From positions 1 to 64,000 of the forward strand of contig CACACI010000004.1 in the NCBI GenBank assembly GCA_902530985.1: a stretch of 64,000 nt of DNA, read 5' to 3'. Under the pieces are notes generated by a model. The model was not told the origin of the DNA. It searched no databases and saw nothing but the letters and a program-made list of their open reading frames with translations. The DNA comes from an uncultured Alphaproteobacteria bacterium (GTDB lineage Bacteria; Pseudomonadota; Alphaproteobacteria; Methylaequorales; Methylaequoraceae). Shown here one piece after another: positions 52,576 through 61,890 of this stretch; position 1 is the stretch's first letter; the number at the start of each line of letters is the position of its first letter. The position numbers and the translations under genes are program-made.

Positions 52576-52652
52576 TGGTAGCGGAGGAGGGACTTGAACC
52601 CCCGACACGCGGATTATGATTCCGCTGCTCTAACCACCTGAGCTACTCCGCC
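52576..52652 (-). tRNA. tRNA-Met, elongator (anticodon CAT)
   Basis: A 77-base cloverleaf on the minus strand with encoded CCA (52576-52578). The acceptor stem GGCGGAG pairs with CTCCGCT, with a G-T at the first pair, and A73 follows. The anticodon stem GCGGA/TCCGC encloses ATCATAA, anticodon CAT at 52616-52618. A fully matched first pair position and the GGCGGAG/AGCAGCGGAATCATAA features fit elongator tRNA-Met rather than initiator (which has a C1-A72 mismatch) or tRNA-Ile2. Confidence 0.93.
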
Positions 52653-52852
52653 TTTTTTAAAAAAGAATAAATACACTTTTTTGCTGCAAGTATATGATGC
52701 TTCCTCTTTAAATATGGTATGGATGTTACTAAAAAAACTTTCATATTCAAGAATTAGATTAATTTATTTAGATCAGTTTTTTTGAAAAAAAAATATTAAC
52801 AGTTAAGTTGTAGTTATTTTTTTTAATATTTGTTAACAACTATCATCTATAA

Positions 52853-53785
52853 TTATAAAAGTAATTTATTTTTAGAATATGATTTTATAAAAGCCTTCTT
52901 TAGTCCATTCAATTCATTTACTTTTGGAGCAGATTTACATGTATGATTTGATCCCATAAAGAAAAGACTAATTAAAAAAAATAATCTTGAGATTTTTGGG
53001 AAATAAAAGAATTTTTTTCCAAGACAAAAAAAGTCATTAAAATAACCATGAATTATTTTTCTTTCATTTTCATTGAAATAATTCTTATATTTTTCATAGC
53101 TATTTTTTACAAAACCAATTCTATTAAGCACGTAACAAATATTCAATAATTTTATATACCTCTGCTTATCATCCTCAAAAATCTTATCCTCTGGATTTTT
53201 TAAATATAAAAGATCCCCTCCCCAGACTTGACATAAAAGGGTTTCATAATGACATAATCCGGCTAAAACAAAATTATTTTCTAACATCACTCTGTTTATT
53301 AAACTAAAGCCATTGCCTTCAATATCATTTTTCTCATTCCCTTGAAAACTAAATTCAACTTTTAAACATATCAAACTGTTTTTTAAAGTTTTTTTCATTC
53401 CTTTAAGAATGTCATTTTCACTTCCTTCAACATCTATTTTAATAATATCAGGAGCTTCGATTATTTTTTTATTAACGAGGTTGTCTATCGTTTCTGTTTT
53501 TACAAATGTTTTATTAACTTTAGATTCTTTAAAAAGTTTTCTGTATTTAAGAGAACTACATGTCGTATAATTAAAAAACTTTTTCTTGGAAACACTGTTA
53601 GAAATAGCATAGTCAAAAATTTTAATAGATTTGTTTTTACTGTATTTTTTCTTTAATTTTTTATATTCATTTTGATTGGGTTCAAACAAATACACATTTG
53701 ATTTATGAAAGTCCGTTATTGGTTCAAAAAGATATTCTAATCCACCAGCAGCTCCAATATCAACAATATTAATATTTTTACTCAT
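52853..53785 (-). CDS. FkbM-family methyltransferase, second copy
   Basis: A 310-residue FkbM-type methyltransferase. The SAM loop is NIVDIGAAGGLEYLFEPI at the N-terminus, followed by YLFEPNQNEYKKL, TETIDNL and PDIIKIDVEGSENDILKG. The C-terminal 100 residues form a helix-rich extension absent from the copy at 51822. The ATG at 53783-53785 is preferred over an upstream start because the SAM loop normally lies near the start. A surface-glycan role is inferred from family and context. 257 AT-rich bases without a gene separate it from the SGNH gene. Confidence 0.87.
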   Translation of the reverse strand: MSKNINIVDIGAAGGLEYLFEPITDFHKSNVYLFEPNQNEYKKLKKKYSKNKSIKIFDYAISNSVSKKKFFNYTTCSSLKYRKLFKESKVNKTFVKTETIDNLVNKKIIEAPDIIKIDVEGSENDILKGMKKTLKNSLICLKVEFSFQGNEKNDIEGNGFSLINRVMLENNFVLAGLCHYETLLCQVWGGDLLYLKNPEDKIFEDDKQRYIKLLNICYVLNRIGFVKNSYEKYKNYFNENERKIIHGYFNDFFCLGKKFFYFPKISRLFFLISLFFMGSNHTCKSAPKVNELNGLKKAFIKSYSKNKLLL

Positions 53786-54054
53786 TTTAATGCACAATTT
53801 TTATGTTTAAAAAGCAATTATTTGGAATTTAAATTAAAACTAATGTTAATTAAAATATACATAGTTACAAGCGTATAGTTAAATTTTTAATTTATGAAAA
53901 ATTGATTAATAATAAAATAAATAATTTCTAATATTTATTTTCTTAATCATTAATTTGAAGAAACTTAATTTAAGAAAACATAAGATTGAATTATTTTTAA
54001 TAGTATTTAAAGAATTTTTAATATATAAAAAAGTGAAAATAATTAATCATTGAA

Positions 54055-55398
54055 ATGGAAAATAGTCAAAAGTTTTCTAAATATTGTTTGAGATCTACTC
54101 TCATTTTAGCAATTTTACTTATAGTGTATATGATTGTTAGAAGAGATTTTAGTCAGGCAACTACGGCTGAATTTATTCAATTTATATTATATTACATAGT
54201 CCCAGTGATCTCATTTTCTGCGATTTGTGTGGTAATTTCTTTTGTTAAAAAACCGGTTCAACTAACTTCTTTAATTTATATATCCTCCATTTTGTTTGCA
54301 GTTTTTTCTGCAGAATTTTATTTACAATACATTACTATTGACATTGTTTCAAAGATCAAAGAATCAGCAAAAGAAAGAAAAATTAATCCAGATTTAAGGA
54401 CCATTAAGCAAGTGGTTGAGCAACATTCCACAAAAAATAACGAAGCTTACCCTTTTTATAAATTAGCAAATGAGTATAAAGGTATACTTCCATTAGGTTT
54501 AATTCCTAATAAACTCACTGTTTATTGTAATGAAATTGGTGAGTATTTAATTTTTAAATCTGATCGTCATGGGTTTAATAATCCAGATTCAATTTGGAAT
54601 AAAAAGAAAGTTGATTTTGTTGCTTTAGGAGATTCTTTCACCCATGGAGCATGCATTCCCAATAATAAGGGCTATGTAAATCTAATTCGCGAGAATGGAA
54701 GACAAATTATTAACTTAGGAATTGGAGGCAATAATCCTTTCTCTAATTTAGCTACAATTGTTGAGTATGTCTTAATAAAAAAACCAAAAATTATCTTATG
54801 GTTCCATTTTTCAGGAAATGATCTAGCTGGGATGATGACTGATACGAATCATAAAACTTTTATCAGATATATAAAACAAAAAGAATTCTCTCAAAATCTA
54901 TTTAATAGGTCCGATGAAATTGAGATTAAAATGCTTTCATCCTATAAAGAAAATAAAAATAAAATCTTTGAAGCAGATGAAAAAACTGTTTTTCAAAAGT
55001 TTAATATAATACATTTAATTAAACTACATTATTTAAGGACAGCATTTGGGCAAAGTAGAAACTTAGATGGAGATTTTGATTTTAATGTTTTTGAAGACAT
55101 TATGAGGAAGGCGAGAGATTTGGCAGATAAAATTGGAAGTGAAATTTATTTTATTAATATCCCCACTCTTCAACAAGCCTACATATATGAATCTGACCCT
55201 AATAGAAGAAAAACATATGAAATAATAAAAAAACTAGATATTAAATGGCTTGATTTAAGTAACAAAATCATTAATCATAATGATCCAAGTTCGTTATATG
55301 CTTATCGTAATAAAGGAGGTCATTTTAGTGAAAAAGGTAATGAATTTACAGCAATGCAGGTATTGAAAATGATCGAGTTTTATGAAAAACAGGAATAA
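54055..55398 (+). CDS. Membrane-anchored SGNH/GDSL hydrolase
   Basis: A 447-residue protein. Three transmembrane segments (about residues 12-27, 36-61 and 72-95) precede a SGNH domain with GDSFTHG (Ser), GIGGNN (Gly), HFSGND (Asn) and HFSEKGN (His), the four catalytic blocks in order. SGNH proteins include esterases and O-acetyl transferases of surface glycans. Orientation is toward mnmA, convergent, with a 5-base gap. The domain is likely in the periplasm, judging from the membrane segments. Confidence 0.85.
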   Translation: MENSQKFSKYCLRSTLILAILLIVYMIVRRDFSQATTAEFIQFILYYIVPVISFSAICVVISFVKKPVQLTSLIYISSILFAVFSAEFYLQYITIDIVSKIKESAKERKINPDLRTIKQVVEQHSTKNNEAYPFYKLANEYKGILPLGLIPNKLTVYCNEIGEYLIFKSDRHGFNNPDSIWNKKKVDFVALGDSFTHGACIPNNKGYVNLIRENGRQIINLGIGGNNPFSNLATIVEYVLIKKPKIILWFHFSGNDLAGMMTDTNHKTFIRYIKQKEFSQNLFNRSDEIEIKMLSSYKENKNKIFEADEKTVFQKFNIIHLIKLHYLRTAFGQSRNLDGDFDFNVFEDIMRKARDLADKIGSEIYFINIPTLQQAYIYESDPNRRKTYEIIKKLDIKWLDLSNKIINHNDPSSLYAYRNKGGHFSEKGNEFTAMQVLKMIEFYEKQE

Positions 55399-55403
55399 AT
55401 ATT

Positions 55404-56552
55404 TTATCTCAATTCACTCGCTGTTATCCACCCTCCTCCAATCATTTTTTTATAATTATTATAAAATACGCAAGCTTGACCAGGAGCAATACCAAGTTCA
55501 GGTTCTAAAAGTTTAACAACACCATTTTTCTTATTATTTTTATTTAATTCAACTTTTGCAGATATAAGCTTTTTACCTGAACGGATTTTAATAAAAGCAT
55601 CAAATTTTTTTTTTGGTTGCTTTGTTGTAAAAAAATTTAAATCTTTTAAATAAATAAAGTATCTCATCAACTGCTCTTTAGGACCAACTTTTATTTTATT
55701 GTTTTTCTTATCTATATCAATAACATACAATGGAACCTGGTCTTCTTTCCCTTTAATTCCTCCTACTCCAATTCCTCTTCTTTGCCCTATGGTATAATCA
55801 ATAATTCCTTTATGTTCACCAATTACTTGACCATCTAAGTCTTCAATATCGCCCCTTGTAGAAACTCTTGGATTATTTTTTTTTATAAAATCTCTATAAT
55901 TACCATCAGGTATAAAACAAATATCCTGGCTATCTGGTTTTTTAGAAACAGACAAATCAAAATTTTCTGCAAGTTCTCTGATAAAGTTTTTAGTGTAATT
56001 ACCTAATGGAAACCTTAGAACCCTTAATTGTGTTTGTGTTGTGGCAAATAAAAAGTAACTTTGGTCTTTTAAGTTGTCATCTGCTTGATAAAGATTTATA
56101 TCATTACCATCTTCCATTCTTTTTACATAGTGACCAGTAGCTAAAACTTCACTTTTAATTGATTTTGTAAAACTTATTAGATCTTTAAATTTAACAGTTT
56201 GATTACAAAGAATACAAGGAATAGGTGTCTGCCCTTCAACATAACTATTTACAAATTTATCAATTACTGATTTTTTAAATTTATCTTTATAATCTATAGT
56301 GTAATGCTTTATTCCTAATTTTTTTGCAACATTTCTAGCGTCTGCAATGTCAATACCAGAACAACAGGTCTTTGGGTTTTTTGAACTTGCACCCTCATAA
56401 AGTTTCATTGTTACACCAATCACCTCATAACCAATATACTTAAGTAAGGCTGCTGTGACTGATGAATCAACACCACCAGACATAGCAACAACTATTCTGC
56501 TTCCAATGTTGGGGAGATTATTAACTTGAATAAACCGTTCTTTATCTATCAT
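55404..56552 (-). CDS. mnmA: tRNA-specific 2-thiouridylase
   Basis: Thiolates uridine 34 of Lys, Glu and Gln tRNAs with sulfur from IscS. The 382-residue protein has the ATP-pyrophosphatase loop MSGGVDSSV (about residues 23-31), the nucleophile Cys in PIPCILCNQTVKF, the ATGHYVKR and DQSYFLF segments, and the second Cys in PGQACVFY. It lies 2 bases after iscX and ends the isc operon, a natural place because IscS donates its sulfur. Confidence 0.96.
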   Translation of the reverse strand: MIDKERFIQVNNLPNIGSRIVVAMSGGVDSSVTAALLKYIGYEVIGVTMKLYEGASSKNPKTCCSGIDIADARNVAKKLGIKHYTIDYKDKFKKSVIDKFVNSYVEGQTPIPCILCNQTVKFKDLISFTKSIKSEVLATGHYVKRMEDGNDINLYQADDNLKDQSYFLFATTQTQLRVLRFPLGNYTKNFIRELAENFDLSVSKKPDSQDICFIPDGNYRDFIKKNNPRVSTRGDIEDLDGQVIGEHKGIIDYTIGQRRGIGVGGIKGKEDQVPLYVIDIDKKNNKIKVGPKEQLMRYFIYLKDLNFFTTKQPKKKFDAFIKIRSGKKLISAKVELNKNNKKNGVVKLLEPELGIAPGQACVFYNNYKKMIGGGWITASELR

Positions 56553-56554
56553 TA

Positions 56555-56755
56555 TTAATCTCTTTCATCGATCCATGCCATTTGAATAGCCTCCAATATT
56601 TTTTCATTTGAATTTTCTGGGACATCTTCAAATTCATCAAGTTCAAGAATCCAAGAATGGAGATCTGTAAATCTAAGATTAACATTGTCTTTTTCTGGGA
56701 ATTTTTCTTCAAGGAGAATGGCAATTTCTCTTGAATCTGACCAATTTAATTTCAT
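56555..56755 (-). CDS. iscX: Iron-sulfur assembly regulator IscX
   Basis: A 66-residue acidic protein, family-typical: LNWSDSREIAILLEEKFP at the start and FTDLHSWILELDEF..., ending AWIDERD. IscX binds IscS and tunes desulfurase activity. It overlaps fdx by one base (TAATG) and precedes mnmA by 2 bases. Confidence 0.93.
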   Translation of the reverse strand: MKLNWSDSREIAILLEEKFPEKDNVNLRFTDLHSWILELDEFEDVPENSNEKILEAIQMAWIDERD

Positions 56756-57087
56756 TATTCAACACTCATATTTCTTGTACCACCTGGAATTTTAACTTTC
56801 ATACCTTCTAGTTCCTCATTAATTATTATTTGACATCCTAATCTAGATGTATGTGTAAGGCCAAAAGCTAAATCTAGCATATCCTCTTCTTCTTCAGTTG
56901 GTTCGGGTAAATTATTGAAAAAATCTTTTTCAACTATAATATGGCAGGTAGAACACGCAAGCGAACCTTCACAAGCACCTTCTAGATCAATATCATTACT
57001 ATGTGCAACTTCTAGTAAAGATAATCCATTTTCCGCTTCTACCATTTTTTCCTTACCATCAGGCTCTATAAATATTATCTTTGTCAT
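56755..57087 (-). CDS. fdx: [2Fe-2S] ferredoxin of the ISC system
   Basis: A 110-residue adrenodoxin-type ferredoxin. Cluster ligands lie in [14 protein letters not shown] (C-x5-C-x2-C) with the fourth Cys in [11 protein letters not shown]. It delivers electrons for cluster assembly on IscU. It lies 4 bases after hscA and overlaps iscX by one base. Confidence 0.95.
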   Translation of the reverse strand: MTKIIFIEPDGKEKMVEAENGLSLLEVAHSNDIDLEGACEGSLACSTCHIIVEKDFFNNLPEPTEEEEDMLDLAFGLTHTSRLGCQIIINEELEGMKVKIPGGTRNMSVE

Positions 57088-57091
57088 AATT

Positions 57092-58882
57092 CTAACTTAA
57101 TTCATTAATTCCTTTTCCAAGAACTTGTGAAAAATCTTTCTCAATCTTTTTTTGAGCAAAAGATTCAGTTGATTTATTTAATTTTTCAATGCATTCGTTA
57201 ATCATATCGCAATTATTCGTTTTTATAGTATTTTTAAGCATAATAATATTTTTTTCAATATTTTCTTGATCGTTTTTATTACATAATAATTTAATTTCTG
57301 TTTTAATTGATTCTATTTCATTTAAAAAGCTTTTTGCCTTAATTTTAGATTCAATTAACATTCTTTGTTCTATATCGTCTTTTGCATTTATTATACTACT
57401 TTCGACTATACTCCTCATTTCAGCTAGATCTAAATTTTCATTTGTTTTTATGGAAATTTCACTCTCATTTCCTGTTTCTTCATCTTGAGCAGTAACAAAC
57501 AAAATACCATCAGCGTCCAATGAGAACATAACTTTTATTCTTGGTATTCCAGCAGGTTTAGGAGAAATTTTATTTAGTGTAAATTCTCCCAGATTTCTAT
57601 TGTTTGTCGAAGTTTCTCTTTCTCCCTGTAGAATTTTAATTTTTAGCGCAGTCTGTCCGTTTTCATATGTTGTGAAAGTTTGTTCTTTTATAACTGGAAT
57701 TGGACTATTTCTTGATATTATTTTTTCCATTAAACCACCCATGGTCTCAATACCAAGTGATAAAGGTGTTACATCTAATAGAATATTTTTGGAGCCATTT
57801 AAGAGTTCATATCCATGAAGAGCAGCTCCTTTTGAAACAACAAGATCTGGATTAACATCATTGAAAATCTGAGTTCCAAATATTTCTTTTAATTTTTTAG
57901 AAATCAATTCAATTCTTGAAGATCCTCCAACTAATATAAAACCATCAATTTCATCTATAGTTGTATCAACCTCATTTAAAAGTTTAGAAGCAATTTGGAT
58001 GGTTTTTTCAACAAGTGGTTCAATACAAGAATGAAACTCCTCTATATTTATTGTAATTTTTTTTGAACTATTATTTATATTTAATTCTTCTGATATATGA
58101 TTGGTATTTGCAAATTTTTCTTTAATTAATTTAAAATGTTTTATAATTCTCAAACTTTCTTTTTCTGAAAGGTTATCTAAATCAATTTTAAGTTTCTCCT
58201 CTAAAGCCCACTTTGTAAATAGAACATCAAAATCATCTCCTCCTAAATTAGGATCACCACTAGTACCTATAACTTTAAATATCCCATCAGATAATTTTAA
58301 TAAAGAGACATCAAAAGTCCCTCCTCCAAGGTCATAAACAAAAAAAATTCCCCTTTTTTTTTTCTCTAAACCATAAGCAAAAGCGGCAGCAGTTGGTTCA
58401 TTGATCAATCTTCTGACTCTAAAGCCTGCCATAAATGCAGCTTTCATGATACCTGATCTTGCTTTTTCATCAAAATAGGCAGGAACTGTAATAACACAAT
58501 CAAAAATTTTTTGTTTTAAGAAATCCTCACATATTTTTTTTATATAAATAAAAAAATCTTTTGATACATCAACCGGTGAAATTTTATTATTTCTTTCATT
58601 TAAATAAATTTTCTTATCATAATTTTCAGTAAATTTTCTTTTTACTGAAAATATAGAATCAAAATATTTTTTTCCTTTTAAAATGTCATTTCCAAAAAAC
58701 TTTTCTTTATCATCATATAAAACAATAGTTGGTATCAATTCTTTACCCGATTTATCTAATATATAAATAAAATCATCGTTTAGTTTCACAGAACAAACAG
58801 AATTTGTGGTTCCAAAGTCTATACCTATACATAATTTAGAATCATTTTCTAGATTAGGTTCTTTAATATTAATTAAGTTCAT
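57092..58882 (-). CDS. hscA: Fe-S chaperone HscA (Hsp70 family)
   Basis: A 596-residue Hsp70-type ATPase for Fe-S transfer from IscU. The ATPase motifs [23 protein letters not shown] and ILVGGSSRI are present, followed by the substrate-binding beta domain with [14 protein letters not shown]. It is shorter than DnaK and has no C-terminal acidic tail. Its start shares TAATG with hscB, as in other isc operons. Confidence 0.95.
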   Translation of the reverse strand: MNLINIKEPNLENDSKLCIGIDFGTTNSVCSVKLNDDFIYILDKSGKELIPTIVLYDDKEKFFGNDILKGKKYFDSIFSVKRKFTENYDKKIYLNERNNKISPVDVSKDFFIYIKKICEDFLKQKIFDCVITVPAYFDEKARSGIMKAAFMAGFRVRRLINEPTAAAFAYGLEKKKRGIFFVYDLGGGTFDVSLLKLSDGIFKVIGTSGDPNLGGDDFDVLFTKWALEEKLKIDLDNLSEKESLRIIKHFKLIKEKFANTNHISEELNINNSSKKITINIEEFHSCIEPLVEKTIQIASKLLNEVDTTIDEIDGFILVGGSSRIELISKKLKEIFGTQIFNDVNPDLVVSKGAALHGYELLNGSKNILLDVTPLSLGIETMGGLMEKIISRNSPIPVIKEQTFTTYENGQTALKIKILQGERETSTNNRNLGEFTLNKISPKPAGIPRIKVMFSLDADGILFVTAQDEETGNESEISIKTNENLDLAEMRSIVESSIINAKDDIEQRMLIESKIKAKSFLNEIESIKTEIKLLCNKNDQENIEKNIIMLKNTIKTNNCDMINECIEKLNKSTESFAQKKIEKDFSQVLGKGINELS

Positions 58883-59463
58883 TAAAGCATCTTTAAGTTA
58901 TTTTTTATCTTTTCTAAATATGATAATTTAATATTTAATTTATAGGCATTTTTATAGTCTTCAATATCAAATGACTCTGATATACCCTTTGAAGTATTTG
59001 AAATTTTATAATCTAATTCTTTTAAAATCTCTTTTTTAGATTGTAAACTATCAGTTTCTAAACATCTATTTTGAATATTCATTATTTCCTCAAGTACTTC
59101 TGGATCATTATATGATTTACTTTCTGATTCTTTAGTAAAACCGCGTAGTGTTAATATCAAATTAGCTCTTGAGTTTTTATTCTCCAGTTTTTGATATGCA
59201 TCATTGATCATTGAAGATAATAAAGTTGAATATTTAATTTCTTTGTCTGACAAATTAGAAAATTTATCAGGATGAACCATTTTTTGAAGTTTTAAATATC
59301 TGTTCTCTAAAAACTCTAAATTTAAATTATATATTTCTTCAATTCCAAGTAACTCAAACTCATTTAATGTCTTTGGTAATTGAATTTTATTACATTTACT
59401 GCAAAAAAGATTTTTTGGGTCAACTTTATTTTTACAGTTCCAGCATATATGACTAGTGACCAT
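58882..59463 (-). CDS. hscB: Co-chaperone HscB with an N-terminal tetracysteine zinc finger
   Basis: A 193-residue J-domain protein partner of HscA. The catalytic HPD is in MVHPDKFSN (H64-P65-D66), and the C-terminal helical domain binds IscU. The first 24 residues contain C7, C10, C21 and C24, a CxxC...CxxC zinc-finger-like motif known from eukaryotic HSC20 and absent from E. coli HscB. Its stop shares a base with the hscA start, and it is 9 bases downstream of iscA. Confidence 0.9.
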   Translation of the reverse strand: MVTSHICWNCKNKVDPKNLFCSKCNKIQLPKTLNEFELLGIEEIYNLNLEFLENRYLKLQKMVHPDKFSNLSDKEIKYSTLLSSMINDAYQKLENKNSRANLILTLRGFTKESESKSYNDPEVLEEIMNIQNRCLETDSLQSKKEILKELDYKISNTSKGISESFDIEDYKNAYKLNIKLSYLEKIKNNLKML

Positions 59464-59472
59464 ACCTAAGTT

Positions 59473-59796
59473 TTATACATGAAAGGACTCACCACATCCA
59501 CATCTTCCTTTTTCATTAGGATTAATAAATTTAAAACCTGACTCTAGATCACCTTCTTCATAATCCATTGTAGTACCAAGTAAGAATAATGTGGCTTTAG
59601 GGTCTATATAAATCACAATATCTTGGACCTTTAATACTTCATCATTTGCATCTGGCATATCAACAAATTCCATATTATAAGTCAACCCTGAACATCCCTT
59701 GGTTTCTATCCCAAGCTTTATACCCAGAGGTTTTTTTTCTCTCTTTGATAAAAGCCTTTTAATATGATTAACAGCATTACTAGTTACTGTTATCAT
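59473..59796 (-). CDS. iscA: A-type iron-sulfur carrier IscA
   Basis: A 107-residue A-type carrier with ligand cysteines C35 (TKGCSGLTY), C99 and C101 (RCGCGESF). Its position after iscU in the isc operon supports the name IscA. It overlaps iscU by 4 bases. It differs clearly from the ErpA-like copy at 5219. Confidence 0.93.
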   Translation of the reverse strand: MITVTSNAVNHIKRLLSKREKKPLGIKLGIETKGCSGLTYNMEFVDMPDANDEVLKVQDIVIYIDPKATLFLLGTTMDYEEGDLESGFKFINPNEKGRCGCGESFHV

Positions 59797-60176
59797 TTTT
59801 TATTTTTCTTCTTATAATCGTCTATAGCTGCTTTAATTGCGTCTTCTGCCAAGATAGAACAGTGGATCTTAACAGGGGGAAGAGCAAGATGGTTTGCTAT
59901 CTCAGTATTTTTAATTGAATGAGCTTCATCAAGGTTTTTACCCTTAACCCATTCTGTGATTAATGAACTTGAAGCAATTGCCGAGCCACAACCAAATGTT
60001 TTGAACTTTGCATCCTCAATTACACCTTTTTCATTAACTCTAATCTGAAGTTTCATAACGTCTCCACAAGCTGGTGCTCCAACGAGACCCGTACCAACTT
60101 TTTCAGACTGTTTATCCATGGAGCCTACATTCTTCGGATTTTCATAGTGATCTAATAATTCTTTACTGTATGCCAT
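59793..60176 (-). CDS. iscU: Iron-sulfur cluster scaffold protein IscU
   Basis: A 127-residue scaffold with the three cluster cysteines C37 (GAPACGDVM), C63 (FGCGSAIA) and C106 (KIHCSILAED), Asp39, and the HscA recognition motif LPPVK at residues 99-103. It lies 18 bases after iscS and overlaps iscA by 4 bases. Normal length. Confidence 0.97.
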   Translation of the reverse strand: MAYSKELLDHYENPKNVGSMDKQSEKVGTGLVGAPACGDVMKLQIRVNEKGVIEDAKFKTFGCGSAIASSSLITEWVKGKNLDEAHSIKNTEIANHLALPPVKIHCSILAEDAIKAAIDDYKKKNKK

Positions 60177-60194
60177 GATATCTCCTTTCTTAGA

Positions 60195-61412
60195 TCAGTG
60201 ATGAGACCATTTAATTTTACTTATATCGACTCCTTCTTGAGCCATTTCCCAGAGTGGACTCAATTCTCTGAGACGTTTAACTTCATTTACAATCATTTCT
60301 GTAGCATATTGTACTTCATTTTCAGTTGTAAATCTACCAAAACCTATTCTTAAGCTTGTATGAGCTAATTCTTCTTCCACACCAAGAGCTTTTAAAACAT
60401 AAGACGGTTCTAGTGAAGCAGAAGTGCATGCAGAACCAGAGGATACAGCAAGATTTTTAATGCCCATCATTAAAGATTCACCTTCCACATAGGCAAAGCT
60501 TAAGTTTAAGTTCCCAGGAACCCTGTTGTCTTCGGACCCGTTAAGGTAAACATCTGGACATGATTTTCGAATGCCTTGAAGCATCATCTTTTTTAATTTA
60601 GATAGCGTCTTATGCTCATTTTCCATTTCATCAGAGTATATACGGCAAGCTTCTCCTAAACCAACACAAAGAGCCGGAGACAATGTTCCAGACCTCATGC
60701 CTCTTTCTTGACCCCCACCACTTATCATTGAAGAAATTCTTACCCTTGGTTTGCGTCTAATGTATAAGGCACCGATACCTTTTGGTGCATAAATTTTATG
60801 ACCTGAAATACTCATTAAGTCAATATTCATTTTATCTACATCCAGTGGAATCTTTCCGATGGCTTGAGCACAATCCGTATGAAAAAAAACATCATTTTTT
60901 CTGCAAATTTCTCCAATCTTTTCCAGAGGTTGAATAACTCCGATTTCATTATGAACTCCCATAATAGATACAAGTAACGTTTTGTCAGTTATTACTTTTT
61001 CAAGTTCATCTAAATTAATAAGACCATCACTTTGAACTGGTAAATAAGTAACATCAAAACCTTTCCCTGAGAGATTTCTGCAAGATTCTAAAACACATTT
61101 ATGTTCGGTTACACAAGTAATTATATGATTTTTTTTATCTCCATAAAACTCTGCAACACCTTTAATGGCTAAATTGTTTGACTCAGTTGCTCCAGATGTA
61201 AAAATTATTTCCTTAGGATTTGCTCCAATAATTTTTGCTACATGCTCACGTGCCACCTCAACGCCTTGTTCAGCCTCCCAACCATATGAATGATTCCTTG
61301 AATGAGGGTTTCCATAAATTTCAGCAAAATAGGGCATCATTTTATCTAAAACTCTTGGATCTACAGGGGTAGTTGCTTGATAATCAAAATATATATTTTT
61401 CATTTTTTCCAT
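60195..61412 (-). CDS. iscS: Cysteine desulfurase IscS
   Basis: PLP enzyme mobilising sulfur from cysteine for Fe-S clusters and tRNA thiolation. The 405-residue protein contains the PLP Lys in [26 protein letters not shown], and the mobile catalytic Cys loop [21 protein letters not shown], the group I (IscS) type. It starts 10 bases after the iscR stop. Confidence 0.97.
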   Translation of the reverse strand: MEKMKNIYFDYQATTPVDPRVLDKMMPYFAEIYGNPHSRNHSYGWEAEQGVEVAREHVAKIIGANPKEIIFTSGATESNNLAIKGVAEFYGDKKNHIITCVTEHKCVLESCRNLSGKGFDVTYLPVQSDGLINLDELEKVITDKTLLVSIMGVHNEIGVIQPLEKIGEICRKNDVFFHTDCAQAIGKIPLDVDKMNIDLMSISGHKIYAPKGIGALYIRRKPRVRISSMISGGGQERGMRSGTLSPALCVGLGEACRIYSDEMENEHKTLSKLKKMMLQGIRKSCPDVYLNGSEDNRVPGNLNLSFAYVEGESLMMGIKNLAVSSGSACTSASLEPSYVLKALGVEEELAHTSLRIGFGRFTTENEVQYATEMIVNEVKRLRELSPLWEMAQEGVDISKIKWSHH

Positions 61413-61422
61413 AATCTAATAT

Positions 61423-61890
61423 CTAGTGTTTAAAATTGACTTTTTCCATCTTTTCATGATTTTTTTTTAAAAAATTATCTGATTTTACATCTTCAATTGA
61501 AATTGACCTAAGAAAGCTTGATATATGATTACTGAACTCATACCACAAATTATGGGTTAGGCACTTCGATTTTTTATTTCGAGCAGAAATACAACCAAAA
61601 TCGAAACCATTACAATTATTTATTTTCAATTTTTCATCAACAGCCTTTATAACATCATATATCTTGACTAAATTTGGATTTTTAGCAAAAGTATAACCAC
61701 CCATTGGTCCTCTTCTACTTTCAACGATTCCATTTCTTTTGAGTGAATAAAATATTTGTTCTAAAAATGTAATTGAAATATTTTGCCTTTTTGCAATATC
61801 AGAAAGTTTTATGGGATTGCTATTTCTAGAATACAGAGCCATATCAACAAGAGACGTCACAGCCACTCTACCTTTAGATGATAATCTCAT
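61423..61890 (-). CDS. iscR: Iron-sulfur cluster regulator IscR
   Basis: A 155-residue Rrf2-family repressor controlling isc genes. An N-terminal winged helix (MRLSSKGRVAVTSLVDMALY and RGPMGGYTFAKNP) is followed by cluster residues C93, C100, C110 and H113; the last lies in CLTHNLW, the IscR hallmark. Spacing of the first cysteines (x6, x9) is wider than in E. coli (x5, x5). It overlaps cysE by 4 bases, and a type 1 box lies in the promoter (62696-62720), so autoregulation is expected. Confidence 0.94.
   Translation of the reverse strand: MRLSSKGRVAVTSLVDMALYSRNSNPIKLSDIAKRQNISITFLEQIFYSLKRNGIVESRRGPMGGYTFAKNPNLVKIYDVIKAVDEKLKINNCNGFDFGCISARNKKSKCLTHNLWYEFSNHISSFLRSISIEDVKSDNFLKKNHEKMEKVNFKH

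Noticed and set aside
52576-52652. Initiator tRNA-fMet or tRNA-Ile2.
   Set aside because: The first acceptor pair is G-T, not the C-A mismatch of the initiator, and the body matches elongator tRNA-Met of Alphaproteobacteria.
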